Assembly (NCBI GenBank): GCA_963668605.1
Contig: OY764903.1
Coordinates: forward strand, 5,828,001 to 5,892,000
Reading direction: 5' to 3'
DNA: 64,000 nucleotides
Origin: G963668605 sp963668605
GTDB taxonomy: Bacteria > Acidobacteriota > Terriglobia > Bryobacterales > Bryobacteraceae
The stretch's first letter is position 1, and each line of letters starts with the position of its first letter. The notes under the pieces were generated by a model. The model was not told the DNA's origin. It worked only from the letters and a program-made list of their open reading frames with translations, and did not search any database. A program made the translations under genes and the position numbers. Positions 17,216 to 24,531 of the stretch are shown here, piece after piece.

Positions 17216-18670
17216 ATGGCTGATAACGGATTTGATCTATTTGGCGCAGCCCGTCAGGAGATGATCGAGGAAGGCTTCGACCCTGATTTTCCTCCCGGAG
17301 TCGATGAGCAAGTGGCGGCACTCAAACCTGCCGCGTTAGCTGGAACCGATGGCCCTGTGCGCGACCTACGCTCGCTTTTGTGGTCTTCCATCGATAACGA
17401 CACTTCCCGCGACCTGGACCAGGCCGAAGTGGCCGAGCGCGTGAGCGGCGGAATCCGCGTTCTGGTCGCGATTGCCGATGTCGCTTCGGACGTGCCGATC
17501 GGTTCGCCCATTGATCAACATGCCGCCTCACAGACGACGTCCGTCTATACCGGCGTGAAGACTTTTTCGATGCTGCCGGAGCAGTTATCCACGGATCTGA
17601 CTTCGCTCAACGAGAGTGCCGACCGGCTCGCGGTGGTTGTGGAGATGATCGTTGCCGACGATGGTTCGATCTCATCCAGCAGCATCTTTCAGGCACTTAT
17701 CTGCAATCGCGCGCAACTGACTTATAACGGTGTCGGGCCGTGGCTGGAGGGCAAGGCAGGCGCTCCGCCGAAAGTTGCGGCTTCCGTGGATCTGGAAGCG
17801 CAATTGAAACTGCAGGATGAGGCGGCGCAGAACCTGCTCGAAGAGCGGCAGCGCCTGGGCGCGCTGAATATCGACCGCGTGGAGGCAGAGGCGATCGTCA
17901 CAGACGGCCAGGTCCACGGAATCAATACGCGCAAGAAAAACCGTGCCACCGAACTGATCGAGAATTTCATGATTGCCGCTAATGGCGTCATGGCTCGAAC
18001 GCTGGTGACTGCGGGCGTCGCCTCGATCCGGCGCATCGTAAAGGCGCCCGAGCGTTGGCCTCGCATCGTGGAAATCGCGGCGCGCTACGGCGACACGCTG
18101 CCTGCGGAGCCGGACTCGCGCGCGCTCAACCTCTTCCTTCAGAAGAGGAAGGATGCCGACGGAGTGCACTACGCCGACCTCTCACTCGCCGTGATCAAGC
18201 TGATGGGGCCGGGACAGTATGTGCTCTCGCATCCGGGGGCAAAGGATCAGGAGCACTTTGCACTGGCCGCGCATGACTACACCCATTCCACAGCGCCGAA
18301 CCGCCGCTTTGCCGACACCGTGACGCAGCGCCTGATCCAGTCAGTTCTCGCGAAGCGGCCGTCTCCGTATTCCGGCGAACAACTGGATTCGATTGCGAAG
18401 AATTGCACGCTGAAAGAGAACGCGGCGCGCAAAGTGGAACGCATGATGAACAAACGCATCGCGGCCGTGGCTCTGCACGATCGGATCGGCGATACCTTCT
18501 CCGCCGTCGTGACGGGCGTCACGCCCAAAGGCGTTTTCGTGCGCGTGCTGGGTCCGCCCGCGGAAGGAATTCTCATTCACGGTCAGCAGGGCGTCGATGT
18601 AGGCGATCAACTCCAGGTGAAACTTGTGAGCACAGATCCACAGCGCGGGTACCTCGATTTCGCGCGGTAG
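17216..18670 (+). CDS. RNB-domain exoribonuclease (short RNase II/R-like)
   Basis: A 484-residue protein. The RNB catalytic core contains SIDNDTSRDLDQ, with Asp60, Asp66 and Asp68 as likely magnesium ligands, and the conserved HDYTHSTAPNRRFAD block near residue 358. The last 60 residues form an S1-like RNA-binding domain (FSAVVTGVTPKGVFVRVLGP). The N-terminal cold-shock domains of full RNase II/R are missing, so it is a minimal form comparable to short RNB proteins known in Deinococcus. It should degrade RNA 3' to 5'. The gene follows the Nramp-like gene by 36 bp and may be co-transcribed. The degraded island starts immediately after it. Confidence 0.88.
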   Translation: MADNGFDLFGAARQEMIEEGFDPDFPPGVDEQVAALKPAALAGTDGPVRDLRSLLWSSIDNDTSRDLDQAEVAERVSGGIRVLVAIADVASDVPIGSPIDQHAASQTTSVYTGVKTFSMLPEQLSTDLTSLNESADRLAVVVEMIVADDGSISSSSIFQALICNRAQLTYNGVGPWLEGKAGAPPKVAASVDLEAQLKLQDEAAQNLLEERQRLGALNIDRVEAEAIVTDGQVHGINTRKKNRATELIENFMIAANGVMARTLVTAGVASIRRIVKAPERWPRIVEIAARYGDTLPAEPDSRALNLFLQKRKDADGVHYADLSLAVIKLMGPGQYVLSHPGAKDQEHFALAAHDYTHSTAPNRRFADTVTQRLIQSVLAKRPSPYSGEQLDSIAKNCTLKENAARKVERMMNKRIAAVALHDRIGDTFSAVVTGVTPKGVFVRVLGPPAEGILIHGQQGVDVGDQLQVKLVSTDPQRGYLDFAR

Positions 18671-18690
18671 CGCATTGCTGCTGAAATTGA

Positions 18691-18940
18691 CATAAGGCGG
18701 GAGGCCGTACGTTTCCCTGCAATCGACGATAACGACGACAAAACCCTTCACGCCTTCTACAGCCTGAGCCCAGCCTCGCTGGTGTATGCCCGCACGCTGG
18801 AGATCATACGGTGCGGGCTGGCTCGCCATGAAGTGCCGGGTTTCCGGTTGGCGCGTTTTGCCGTGGATCGTAGAGCGTAGGGGAGAGGTCTTGGCGGGCA
18901 GCTTCTGCTAGCGGCTGGCATCCGCAGCCTGAAAAATAGT
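18691..18940 (+). pseudogene. Remnant of a GNAT acetyltransferase toxin (TacT/AtaT-like)
   Basis: No intact gene lies between 18671 and 19066, but translation reveals a GNAT toxin fragment. HKAGGRTF is read from 18691; after one surplus C in the CCC run 18715-18717 the frame continues as AIDDNDDKTLHAFYSLSPAS and then LARHEVPGFRLARFAVDRRA. An in-frame TAG at 18878-18880 interrupts it, and GRGLGGQLLLAAGIRSLK follows, the acetyl-CoA-binding loop of the family. The N-terminus, the C-terminal third and the partner antitoxin (usually DUF1778) are absent. Related toxins acetylate aminoacyl-tRNA. Identification rests on recognisable motifs; the copy is clearly dead. Confidence 0.65.
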
Positions 18941-19066
18941 CAGCAACGCCCTTCGAAGGCGTGCCACGCAGGTTTTCAGCGCGGCTGCGATTGGGGAAGG
19001 CGAACGCGTGGATTCGCGCCGCGCGCGGTCTCCGTTACAGCCGCGGACGCGGGATTGTAGTCTAAG

Positions 19067-19266
19067 ATGATGAAGGTTTGGGATCTGATCAGGATCGTGC
19101 AGGCGGACGGGTGGAAACACGTTCGGACAACGGGCAGTCACAAACACTTTAAACATGCTTCGAAGCCCAATGTGGTCACGATCCCGGGGCACCCAAACGA
19201 TGACGTGCCCGCCGGAAAATGAAAGCAATCCTCCGGGCTGCCGGGTTGGAAGGAACGAAGCAATGA
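19067..19266 (+). pseudogene. hicA: HicA mRNA interferase toxin, frameshifted near the C-terminus
   Basis: From the ATG at 19067 the frame reads MMKVWDLIRIVQADGW, then HVRTTGSHKHFKH, then VVTIPGHPNDDVPAGK, which is HicA with its catalytic His in GSHKHFKH. It hits TGA at 19220-19222. The missing HicA tail, MKAILRAAGLEGTKQ, is encoded in the next frame from 19219 and ends at 19264-19266, overlapping the hicB start by ATGA. One additional A in the A4 run 19216-19219 would restore a normal HicA of about 66 residues. As given, the toxin lacks its last helix. The double-stranded RNA-binding fold probably would not be stable. Confidence 0.85.
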
Positions 19267-19487
19267 CTCTTAAATACGCGGTCATCTTCGAGCAGGCCGA
19301 ACACAACTGGGCTGCTTATGTGCCGGATCTTCCCGGCTGCATCACAACCGGCCAAACGCTCGAAGAGACGCAAACCAATATTCAGGAAGCCATCGAAGGC
19401 CACATGCGGGTGCTGCGAGAGTTCGGAGAGCCCGTTCCGCCGCCTAAAACCGTTGCTGGCGTGGTCGAGGTCAGGACGGCGGCGTAG
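19263..19487 (+). CDS. hicB: HicB antitoxin
   Basis: A 74-residue antitoxin starting at the ATG at 19263, overlapping the restored hicA stop by ATGA; an upstream in-frame extension runs through hicA and is unlikely. The sequence YAVIFEQAEHNWAAYVPDLP and GCITTGQTLEETQTNIQEAI is the typical HicB partial RNase H-like fold that blocks the HicA active site. There is no C-terminal DNA-binding extension beyond EPVPPPKTVAGVVEVRTAA, as in short HicB proteins. It is intact although its toxin partner is broken. Confidence 0.88.
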   Translation: MTLKYAVIFEQAEHNWAAYVPDLPGCITTGQTLEETQTNIQEAIEGHMRVLREFGEPVPPPKTVAGVVEVRTAA

Positions 19488-19818
19488 TCCAGCTGCAATC
19501 CGGCGCGGAGCAGTCGCCGTTCCAGCCGAGCACGGGGAAAATGACGCATCCGGCGCGTATCATGCAATATGATCGGGGTAAATGTCGCGCCATTGGATCA
19601 CCTGGATACGTGTTGGCGGGAATGACAGTTTTCGCAACCGCGGTCAGGCTATCGGACTCGGCGAGGCTTTCGATATCTCGCGCGCTGCGGTGCATTTGTC
19701 GCTCGGGCGTAATTTCGAGTGCTGGGAACTGTCGAAAATCGAGGAGCACTCACTGGGAACCAGAATCAGCAGAAAGCTGGTCTGGGGGTTGCCGCAGCCG
19801 TCAGCGGATTCCGGTGTG
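19488..19818. other. Spacer between hicB and the NotI-like endonuclease gene, no recognisable gene
   Basis: Open frames exist on both strands, for example 95 codons on + from 19582 running into the 3' end of the endonuclease gene, and 92 codons on - from 19749. Neither resembles a known family and both overlap neighbours or lack start signals. It may contain decayed sequence like the rest of the island. Confidence 0.4.
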
Positions 19819-20823
19819 TCAAGAGTTCGGCAGTTTCAGCTTTCCAGAAATTCGTCCCTCAAATACTGATTTTGGCACCGGTGTTCCGCCGGTAAGCCCC
19901 TCAACAGATCGCTCCAACGTCGTATAGCGCACCTCACGCCGTACAATCCGGCTGCTCTGACTCCCTGGAACTTCCTCGAAATCTACGATGAACCAAGCAA
20001 TGTCTGCATTGGAAATGTCAGCGACGTCGTCCATCTCTCCGACAGAATCAAAGAACGAACGATCAACCACCACGCCCATCTTTTTCCCCCAGCGCCGGAG
20101 GGTGGGTACTTTTATCTGCAACTGGGGCATAAGGCGTTTAGGAGCACTGCTACGGTAGTCTGGACGGCGGCGGCCAGCAGGGAAAACCACCCATTCTACT
20201 GAGTTATCCGCAAACGCTTTAAATTCGCCCTTCATCGCGTCGCCTGAAAAATAGACAGCTTGAATTTCGACGGCGCACCATTCCATCGGCGCTCCTTCAA
20301 TCTGCTTGTTGCTGACCAGCACCATATCGATGCGTCCCACGTCATCGCCACCCCCGCTATCGGTTGTCGCGCCTGCTTCCAGGAAGCCAACTTCGCCTAC
20401 AAGTCTAGGATTATCGTCGCCCAGTATGGTTTCTCCCACCCAGCGGAATACGTTGAGTCCTTCATGGAAGCGGTACGGACATGTCGCACGCAGTGAGCCT
20501 TGTGGCCCCTCCACGGGTCTTCCTGCTGCACGCCCTGTTTTCTCATCAGCCTCGTACGCATAGAGACGGAGCGAGCACACGCCGCCATCCTTCGTGCACT
20601 CCGCACCTATTTTGTGCGTCTGGAATGGGCAGGCTTGCTTTGTGCGCAGTTTTTTTTCGTGGAGGACCTCGGACGCGTAGTAGCGGCGCTCCGTACTACT
20701 CAACTGGGTCAGCACCTTCCCGAACCACTCGCCGATCCCAAACCGAGGAGTAAGATCTTTTGGTTTCTTGGTTCTTTTGGGCTTCCCTGCCAGACCTTTT
20801 GGTTTCTTGGGTTTCCCTGCCAT
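19819..20823 (-). CDS. NotI-like type II restriction endonuclease
   Basis: A 334-residue protein. Four cysteines (Cys65 ACPFQTHK, Cys76 AECTKDG, Cys83 GGVCSLRL, Cys115 RATCPYRF) match the metal-binding knuckle of NotI. The PD-(D/E)XK core is visible as GRIDMVLV (Asp166) and WCAVEIQAVYF (Glu186, Gln188); NotI uses the same D...ExQ arrangement. The first 23 residues are Lys/Pro-rich and contain an internal duplication. It would cleave a specific DNA site, protected by the neighbouring C5 methyltransferase; the target sequence cannot be deduced. It is transcribed divergently from the ribbon-helix-helix gene across 108 bp holding a GTGTAC/GTACAC inverted repeat. The frame is intact, unlike nearby toxins. 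Confidence 0.82.
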   Translation of the reverse strand: MAGKPKKPKGLAGKPKRTKKPKDLTPRFGIGEWFGKVLTQLSSTERRYYASEVLHEKKLRTKQACPFQTHKIGAECTKDGGVCSLRLYAYEADEKTGRAAGRPVEGPQGSLRATCPYRFHEGLNVFRWVGETILGDDNPRLVGEVGFLEAGATTDSGGGDDVGRIDMVLVSNKQIEGAPMEWCAVEIQAVYFSGDAMKGEFKAFADNSVEWVVFPAGRRRPDYRSSAPKRLMPQLQIKVPTLRRWGKKMGVVVDRSFFDSVGEMDDVADISNADIAWFIVDFEEVPGSQSSRIVRREVRYTTLERSVEGLTGGTPVPKSVFEGRISGKLKLPNS

Positions 20824-20830
20824 CTAGCCA

Positions 20831-20849
20831 GTGTACACCGGGCGTACAC
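20831..20849. promoter_or_regulatory. Inverted repeat GTGTAC-N7-GTACAC, candidate operator of the restriction gene
   Basis: A perfect 6-bp inverted repeat with a 7-base spacer lies 8-26 bp upstream of the endonuclease start codon, in the region shared with the divergent ribbon-helix-helix gene. No good Shine-Dalgarno sequence is visible for the endonuclease. Dimeric ribbon-helix-helix proteins bind short palindromes, so the encoded RHH protein is the natural candidate ligand. This is an inference from position and symmetry. Confidence 0.45.
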
Positions 20850-20931
20850 AACAGCGTTTTACTCGCCAGGACTCACCGATTTGGTGTAATGTGGTGCATA
20901 CTAATAAGCGAAGTAGTTAAGACATTTGAGA

Positions 20932-21129
20932 ATGAGGCCGAAAAGAAAAATGGAACGCGACACCAAGGTGCAGCAGGCTGTGGCGTCAACGAGGGCTTCT
21001 ATCAGCTTCCCGCCGGAACTATACCGGACGTTGGAAGAGATCGCCAAGCGAAAGAAGGTTTCTCTTGCGTGGGTCGTGCGGGATGCCGCTGAAAAATACG
21101 TTGCCGACAAATGGCCGCTGTTCAATTAG
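20932..21129 (+). CDS. Ribbon-helix-helix (CopG-like) DNA-binding protein of the restriction-modification locus
   Basis: About 65 residues. The ribbon strand and two helices are read as TRASISFPPELYRTLEEIAK followed by RKKVSLAWVVRDAAEKYVAD, a standard RHH domain. The start is taken at ATG 20932; ATG 20950 is an alternative and a TTG at 20926 is less likely. It lies between the divergent endonuclease and the downstream methyltransferase, the position where control (C) proteins sit in other type II systems. It may repress the endonuclease until methylation is established. No toxin partner is visible. Confidence 0.7.
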   Translation: MRPKRKMERDTKVQQAVASTRASISFPPELYRTLEEIAKRKKVSLAWVVRDAAEKYVADKWPLFN

Positions 21130-21137
21130 GAACCGTA

Positions 21138-22418
21138 ATGAGAAAAGCTGGCGCTCAACTGAGGCTGATCACGACGCCGAGCGGACAGGTACGGAGAAAG
21201 AAACCGTCCAAGTCTCCCTTTGTCACTCTCGACCTATTCTGCGGAGCCGGGGGTATAACGGAAGGATTCCGCCAAGCTGGCTATGTGTGCGCTTACGGCA
21301 ACGATTGCATGGAGGAAGCCGTTGATACGTTCTCGTACAACCATCCCGAAGCTTGGGGTGATGCGCGAGACATTGAGCGTATTGACCCGGTCGAGGTACG
21401 GAAACGTCTTGGACTGGCAAAAGGCGATCTTGATGTACTGGTCGGCGGCCCGCCGTGCCAGGGCTTTTCCATCAACGCTCCAGACCGATTTCTGAAAGAC
21501 CCGCGGAATCGGCTGTTCAAGGACTACGTGCGGTTTGTCGAAGAGTTCCAACCGAAGACATTTCTCTTCGAGAACGTTCCCGGATTACTGTCTCTCGGCG
21601 ACGGCAAGGTTTTCGAACAGATTCTGAGCGAGTTTGGGCGCCTTGGCTATCACGTCACGAGCAAGATTCTATTCGCGGCGCATTACGGCGTTCCGCAAGA
21701 GCGGTGGCGTCTGATCCTGCTCGGTTCGAGGCTGTCTCCGATCGCGCCGCCGGCGCCGACGCATTATGCAACCGGCTGCGCCAATTTTCGCGGCGGTAGC
21801 ACGATGACGTTCCAACTTGAGAAATCGGACAAAGAGAAGCTGTTGCCGGCCGTGACCGTAGGCGCGGCGATTGGCGATCTACCGCGCCTCGAGATGGGCG
21901 AGGGAGCGGAAATTGTTGGCTATACAGCCGAGCCTCACAGCGCCTATGCGGAGATGATGCGGAATCCGGAAGGGGTAACTTTTAACCACTTCGGAGCAAA
22001 GCTCGCCAAGCAGAACATAGAACGCATGAAGCATGTGAAGCCTGGCGGCTCGTGGCGTGATATTCCGGATGGGCTTTTGCCGAAGGGCATGCAGCGGGCG
22101 CGAAAATCAGACCACACCAAACGCTACGGTCGGCTGCGGAATGACGGGCTTGCTGGTACGGTGATGACAAAATGCGATCCCCATTGGGGGACGGTTTTCT
22201 TGCCCGATCAAGAACGTTCACTCAGCGTGCGCGAAGCAGCCCGATTCCAGTCGTTCCCGGACGGCTACAAGTTTTTCGGGCCGCGGGTGTCGCAGTATGA
22301 ACAGGTGGGCAACGCGGTACCGGTTCTGATGGCGAAGGCTATCGCTCTGCAAATCCAGGCGCACCTTGAAGCGCATGGAGTTGCTCCGGCAATTCTTCCG
22401 GAAGCCCTTCACGGGTAA
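21138..22418 (+). CDS. DNA (cytosine-5-)-methyltransferase
   Basis: About 426 residues. C5 methyltransferase motifs appear in order: I DLFCGAGG (S-adenosylmethionine binding), IV GGPPCQGFS with catalytic Cys107, VI FENVPG, VIII QERWRLILLGSR, IX VREAARFQSFPD and X YEQVGNAVPV. The start at ATG 21138 has AGGA six bases upstream; an earlier in-frame ATG at 21111 overlaps the RHH gene. It modifies cytosine in the site cut by the partner enzyme, presumably the NotI-like protein. The vsr gene follows after 20 bp, as is common for 5-methylcytosine systems. Confidence 0.93.
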   Translation: MRKAGAQLRLITTPSGQVRRKKPSKSPFVTLDLFCGAGGITEGFRQAGYVCAYGNDCMEEAVDTFSYNHPEAWGDARDIERIDPVEVRKRLGLAKGDLDVLVGGPPCQGFSINAPDRFLKDPRNRLFKDYVRFVEEFQPKTFLFENVPGLLSLGDGKVFEQILSEFGRLGYHVTSKILFAAHYGVPQERWRLILLGSRLSPIAPPAPTHYATGCANFRGGSTMTFQLEKSDKEKLLPAVTVGAAIGDLPRLEMGEGAEIVGYTAEPHSAYAEMMRNPEGVTFNHFGAKLAKQNIERMKHVKPGGSWRDIPDGLLPKGMQRARKSDHTKRYGRLRNDGLAGTVMTKCDPHWGTVFLPDQERSLSVREAARFQSFPDGYKFFGPRVSQYEQVGNAVPVLMAKAIALQIQAHLEAHGVAPAILPEALHG

Positions 22419-22438
22419 CAGCTTAAAGGCCCGGAGAA

Positions 22439-22831
22439 ATGATCGACCGCAGTGCAAACATGAGGGCTATCCGTAGCAAGGATATGCTGCCCGAAATGAC
22501 AGTGCGTCGGCTCGTGCATCGCCTCGGCTATCGCTTCCGGTTACACGGCAAAGACCTCCCGGGGAAGCCCGACCTTGTATTTGCCAGCCGGCATAAGGTG
22601 ATTTTCGTTCACGGTTGCTTCTGGCACTCGCACGGCTGCCCATGCGCGCATCTGCCAAAGTCTAATCTGGACTATTGGCTGCCAAAATTGGAGCGGACTC
22701 AAGCACGCGACAAGAGGAATATCGACGTCCTTTCGGCAAATGGGTGGACCTCACTAGTGATCTGGGAATGCGAAACCGCAGAGAGTGACACTATGAGTGC
22801 CAGGGTTCGAGCGTTTCTCGATAACGAGTAA
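22439..22831 (+). CDS. vsr: Very short patch repair endonuclease
   Basis: A 130-residue Vsr protein. The N-terminal block DRSANMRAIRSKDMLPEM and the core LPGKPDLVFASRHKVIFVHG, with the catalytic Asp of PDLVF, are characteristic, as are the zinc-site residues in HGCFWHSHGCPCAH. Vsr nicks T:G mismatches that arise when 5-methylcytosine deaminates, limiting mutation at methylated sites. It starts 20 bp after the methyltransferase with GGAG six bases before ATG, so it belongs to the same operon. Confidence 0.92.
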   Translation: MIDRSANMRAIRSKDMLPEMTVRRLVHRLGYRFRLHGKDLPGKPDLVFASRHKVIFVHGCFWHSHGCPCAHLPKSNLDYWLPKLERTQARDKRNIDVLSANGWTSLVIWECETAESDTMSARVRAFLDNE

Positions 22832-22927
22832 TTCCTTCTGAGCGCCCGGCATCCAACAGCAGCAACCTGGGGCGCGGCTGCCTGTACTTGACTCGCAGGT
22901 GTATGCTCGGAGCGGGAGCGACGAGAA

Positions 22928-23408
22928 ATGCGTGTTTGTACGGTCTGTGAGCATGAAAAGCGGCGGGAGGTCGACAGGGCGATGGTTGCAGGGCTCAACC
23001 TGCCGGGACATGGCAGGGCGGTATACCTTGAGCAAGTCGGCAGTCGAGAGGCACAGGGCGCAACACTTGCCGGCGAGCATGCTGAAGTGCGCGGAAAAGC
23101 GCACGGTGATCGACGGACGCAGCCTGCTGGAACAGCTCGCGGAATTTGGCGCTGAAACGCGGTCGTTCGCGCTGAAGGGCGACGCGTGCGAGGAGTTTCG
23201 GCAGCGTCCAGCAGTAGCGCTGCGAACGATCCAGCGGCTGGAGAAGCAACTCGACCTGCAGGGGCGATTGGCAGGCGGGCTGAAGGACGCAGCACCGACG
23301 GTGAACGTGTTCGTCTCCAAGGAGAAGCGTTTTCAGGTATTTCTTTCCGGCTTGCTGCGCATGAAAGGCGATTACCGCGCGGAAGCGCCCGCTCTCTTAA
23401 GAAGATGA
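22928..23408 (+). pseudogene. Zinc-knuckle/HTH protein, frameshifted and joined to HEPN remnant
   Basis: From ATG 22928 the frame begins MRVCTVCEHEKRREVDRAMV with a CxxC knuckle. At 23002-23004 one extra C shifts the frame; the next frame continues the natural helix-turn-helix as RDMAGRYTLSKSAVERHRAQ and a coiled segment up to DAAPTVNVFV. Such CxxC-HTH proteins are common uncharacterised, phage-like proteins. From about 23310 the coding strand is the antisense of the HEPN remnant, so the real C-terminus was probably lost in a recombination event and the last 30 codons to 23408 are artefactual. It is not functional as given. Confidence 0.55.
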
Positions 23409-23488
23409 CCGGCGACTTCGAGGTCCTCGTCGGCCTTGCCGAGCCACTGCAGGACAAGCTCGCGTTGGATTTCTTCAGGCGGCTTCAT
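23310..23488 (-). pseudogene. HEPN-domain toxin remnant, frameshifted and truncated
   Basis: An ATG at 23488, overlapping the end of the nucleotidyltransferase gene by 14 bp, starts MKPPEEIQRELVLQWLGK, then ADEDLEVAGHLLK, a typical HEPN N-terminus. The frame ends early at 23372-23374. One missing base in the AA of CTTAAG (23397-23402) explains it: the next frame reads ESGRFRAVIAFHAQQAGKKY and LKTLLLGDEH, the HEPN second helix. Similarity stops at about 23310, where the sequence becomes the 3' end of the HTH gene. HEPN toxins are RNases or substrates of MNT modification; this copy cannot make a full domain. Confidence 0.75.
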
Positions 23489-23795
23489 ACAGAACCAGTC
23501 CGTGCTTGTTTGCCGGGTAGGCGATGCCGCCGATGACGTTCTTGGTTTCTTCGAACCGCTCTTTCGCGATCACGACCACATCAACGGGGTATCCGACGTC
23601 TCCCAGCGCGCGGCGGATCTTGACGCTTTCCGTCCTTGTATTAATCGGGGCTGGATCGACAATGAGCAAGTCAATGTCGCTGTCTTTCGTCATTTGGCCG
23701 GTCGCAGCGGAGCCAAACAGAATAATCCTCTCGGGCCGCACAGCGCTCAATACGCGGCGAACGATTTCGGTTAGCAGTGTTTCGTCAACGCCCAT
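23475..23795 (-). CDS. MNT-type minimal nucleotidyltransferase (antitoxin of a HEPN/MNT pair)
   Basis: A 106-residue nucleotidyltransferase-fold protein. The signature GSAATGQMTKDSDIDLL has the Gly-Ser and the Asp40/Asp42 metal ligands, and the third acidic strand is YPVDVVVI. MNT antitoxins can inactivate the paired HEPN toxin by attaching nucleotides to it. The gene is intact and overlaps the start of the broken HEPN gene, the usual operon order for this pair. Confidence 0.85.
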   Translation of the reverse strand: MGVDETLLTEIVRRVLSAVRPERIILFGSAATGQMTKDSDIDLLIVDPAPINTRTESVKIRRALGDVGYPVDVVVIAKERFEETKNVIGGIAYPANKHGLVLYEAA

Positions 23796-23861
23796 TCAGT
23801 CTCATGATAGTCCGATTGAGTTTCGTTGTGCTTGTGACACGCGCACCGTCCCTTGATTGCT

Positions 23862-24201
23862 TCAGCAGCGGTCCAGCACCAAGACGCCGAGTTCGGGATC
23901 GGCTGCGAACTCGGTGATCCGGATCGCATCACGTCGCAGCAATTGCTCGGCATCTCTTGTCCGATGTGTCCAGCGCCGCAGCCAAACGACTTTGGGCGGT
24001 GGTCCTATCGTTGTTGCGAGTTCATAGAAGTCCGAGTCGGCGCTTACGATTACGAAGTTTCTTATTTTGGCGTACTCCCAGACCTCGCGATCCGGGCGTG
24101 CTGACAAGCCAGCCTTCGCAACATGAACCGACTCGGGATATAACTCAGCGAGACGCGCGACGAGTTTGCACGAGAGGTTCTTCGTCCAGTAGCAGCTTCA
24201 C
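23862..24201 (-). pseudogene. DUF5615 PIN-like toxin (VapC45-like), frameshifted near the N-terminus
   Basis: A GTG at 24201 overlaps the DUF433 stop codon and begins VKLLLDE. One surplus base at about 24180-24184 then shifts the frame, which stops early. In the next frame the expected sequence continues: NLSCKLVARLAELYPESVHV, then REVWEYAKIRNFVIVSADSD (PIN-like acidic site) and KVVWLRRWTHRTRDAEQLLR, to a stop at 23862. Without the shift it would be about 112 residues. DUF5615 proteins are PIN-domain-like nucleases paired with DUF433 antitoxins, as in the mycobacterial VapBC45 pair. A shorter product could still start at TTG 24107 but would lack the first acidic residue. Confidence 0.8.
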
Positions 24202-24407
24202 AGCGCGATACGCCTCCCCATTCGGGCTGCAAAGTCGTAGACTGCACGGAAATCATCGGGCTCGAGTTCCGCGTAGTCCTCAAGGATTTCCTGTTCGCTC
24301 ATGCCGGCAGCGAGCCAACTCAGCACATCCCAAACGGTAATGCGCAGCCCTCGGATACACGGCTGGCCGGAGCGTTTGCCTGGCTCGATCATGATCCGGG
24401 ACGTCAT
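24198..24407 (-). CDS. DUF433 antitoxin (VapB45-like)
   Basis: A 69-residue protein from ATG 24407; a GTG at 24428 would add seven residues. The sequence MTSRIMIEPGKRSGQPCIRG, then RITVWDVLSWLAAGMSEQEI, is the DUF433 helix-turn-helix domain. It is followed, with overlapping stop and start codons, by the DUF5615 PIN-like gene. DUF433 proteins are the antitoxin and probable repressor of these modules. It is intact although the toxin frame is broken. Confidence 0.85.
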   Translation of the reverse strand: MTSRIMIEPGKRSGQPCIRGLRITVWDVLSWLAAGMSEQEILEDYAELEPDDFRAVYDFAARMGRRIAL

Positions 24408-24531
24408 TTTTTGAGCATATTGCCGCACTGCCGTGAAGGGACTCAGCCGTCGTGATAACGGAACTCATCGTCCCCATTTATCGTGGTGTCCCCCTCACGC
24501 CGCATCCCGCCCAAGTATACTGGTAGCCTGG

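Noticed and set aside
19471..19749. 92-codon frame on - with a segment AVAKTVIPANTYPG resembling TRAP/TAXI binding proteins
   Set aside because: The match is short, the rest is unrelated, and no transporter gene is nearby; chance similarity is more likely.
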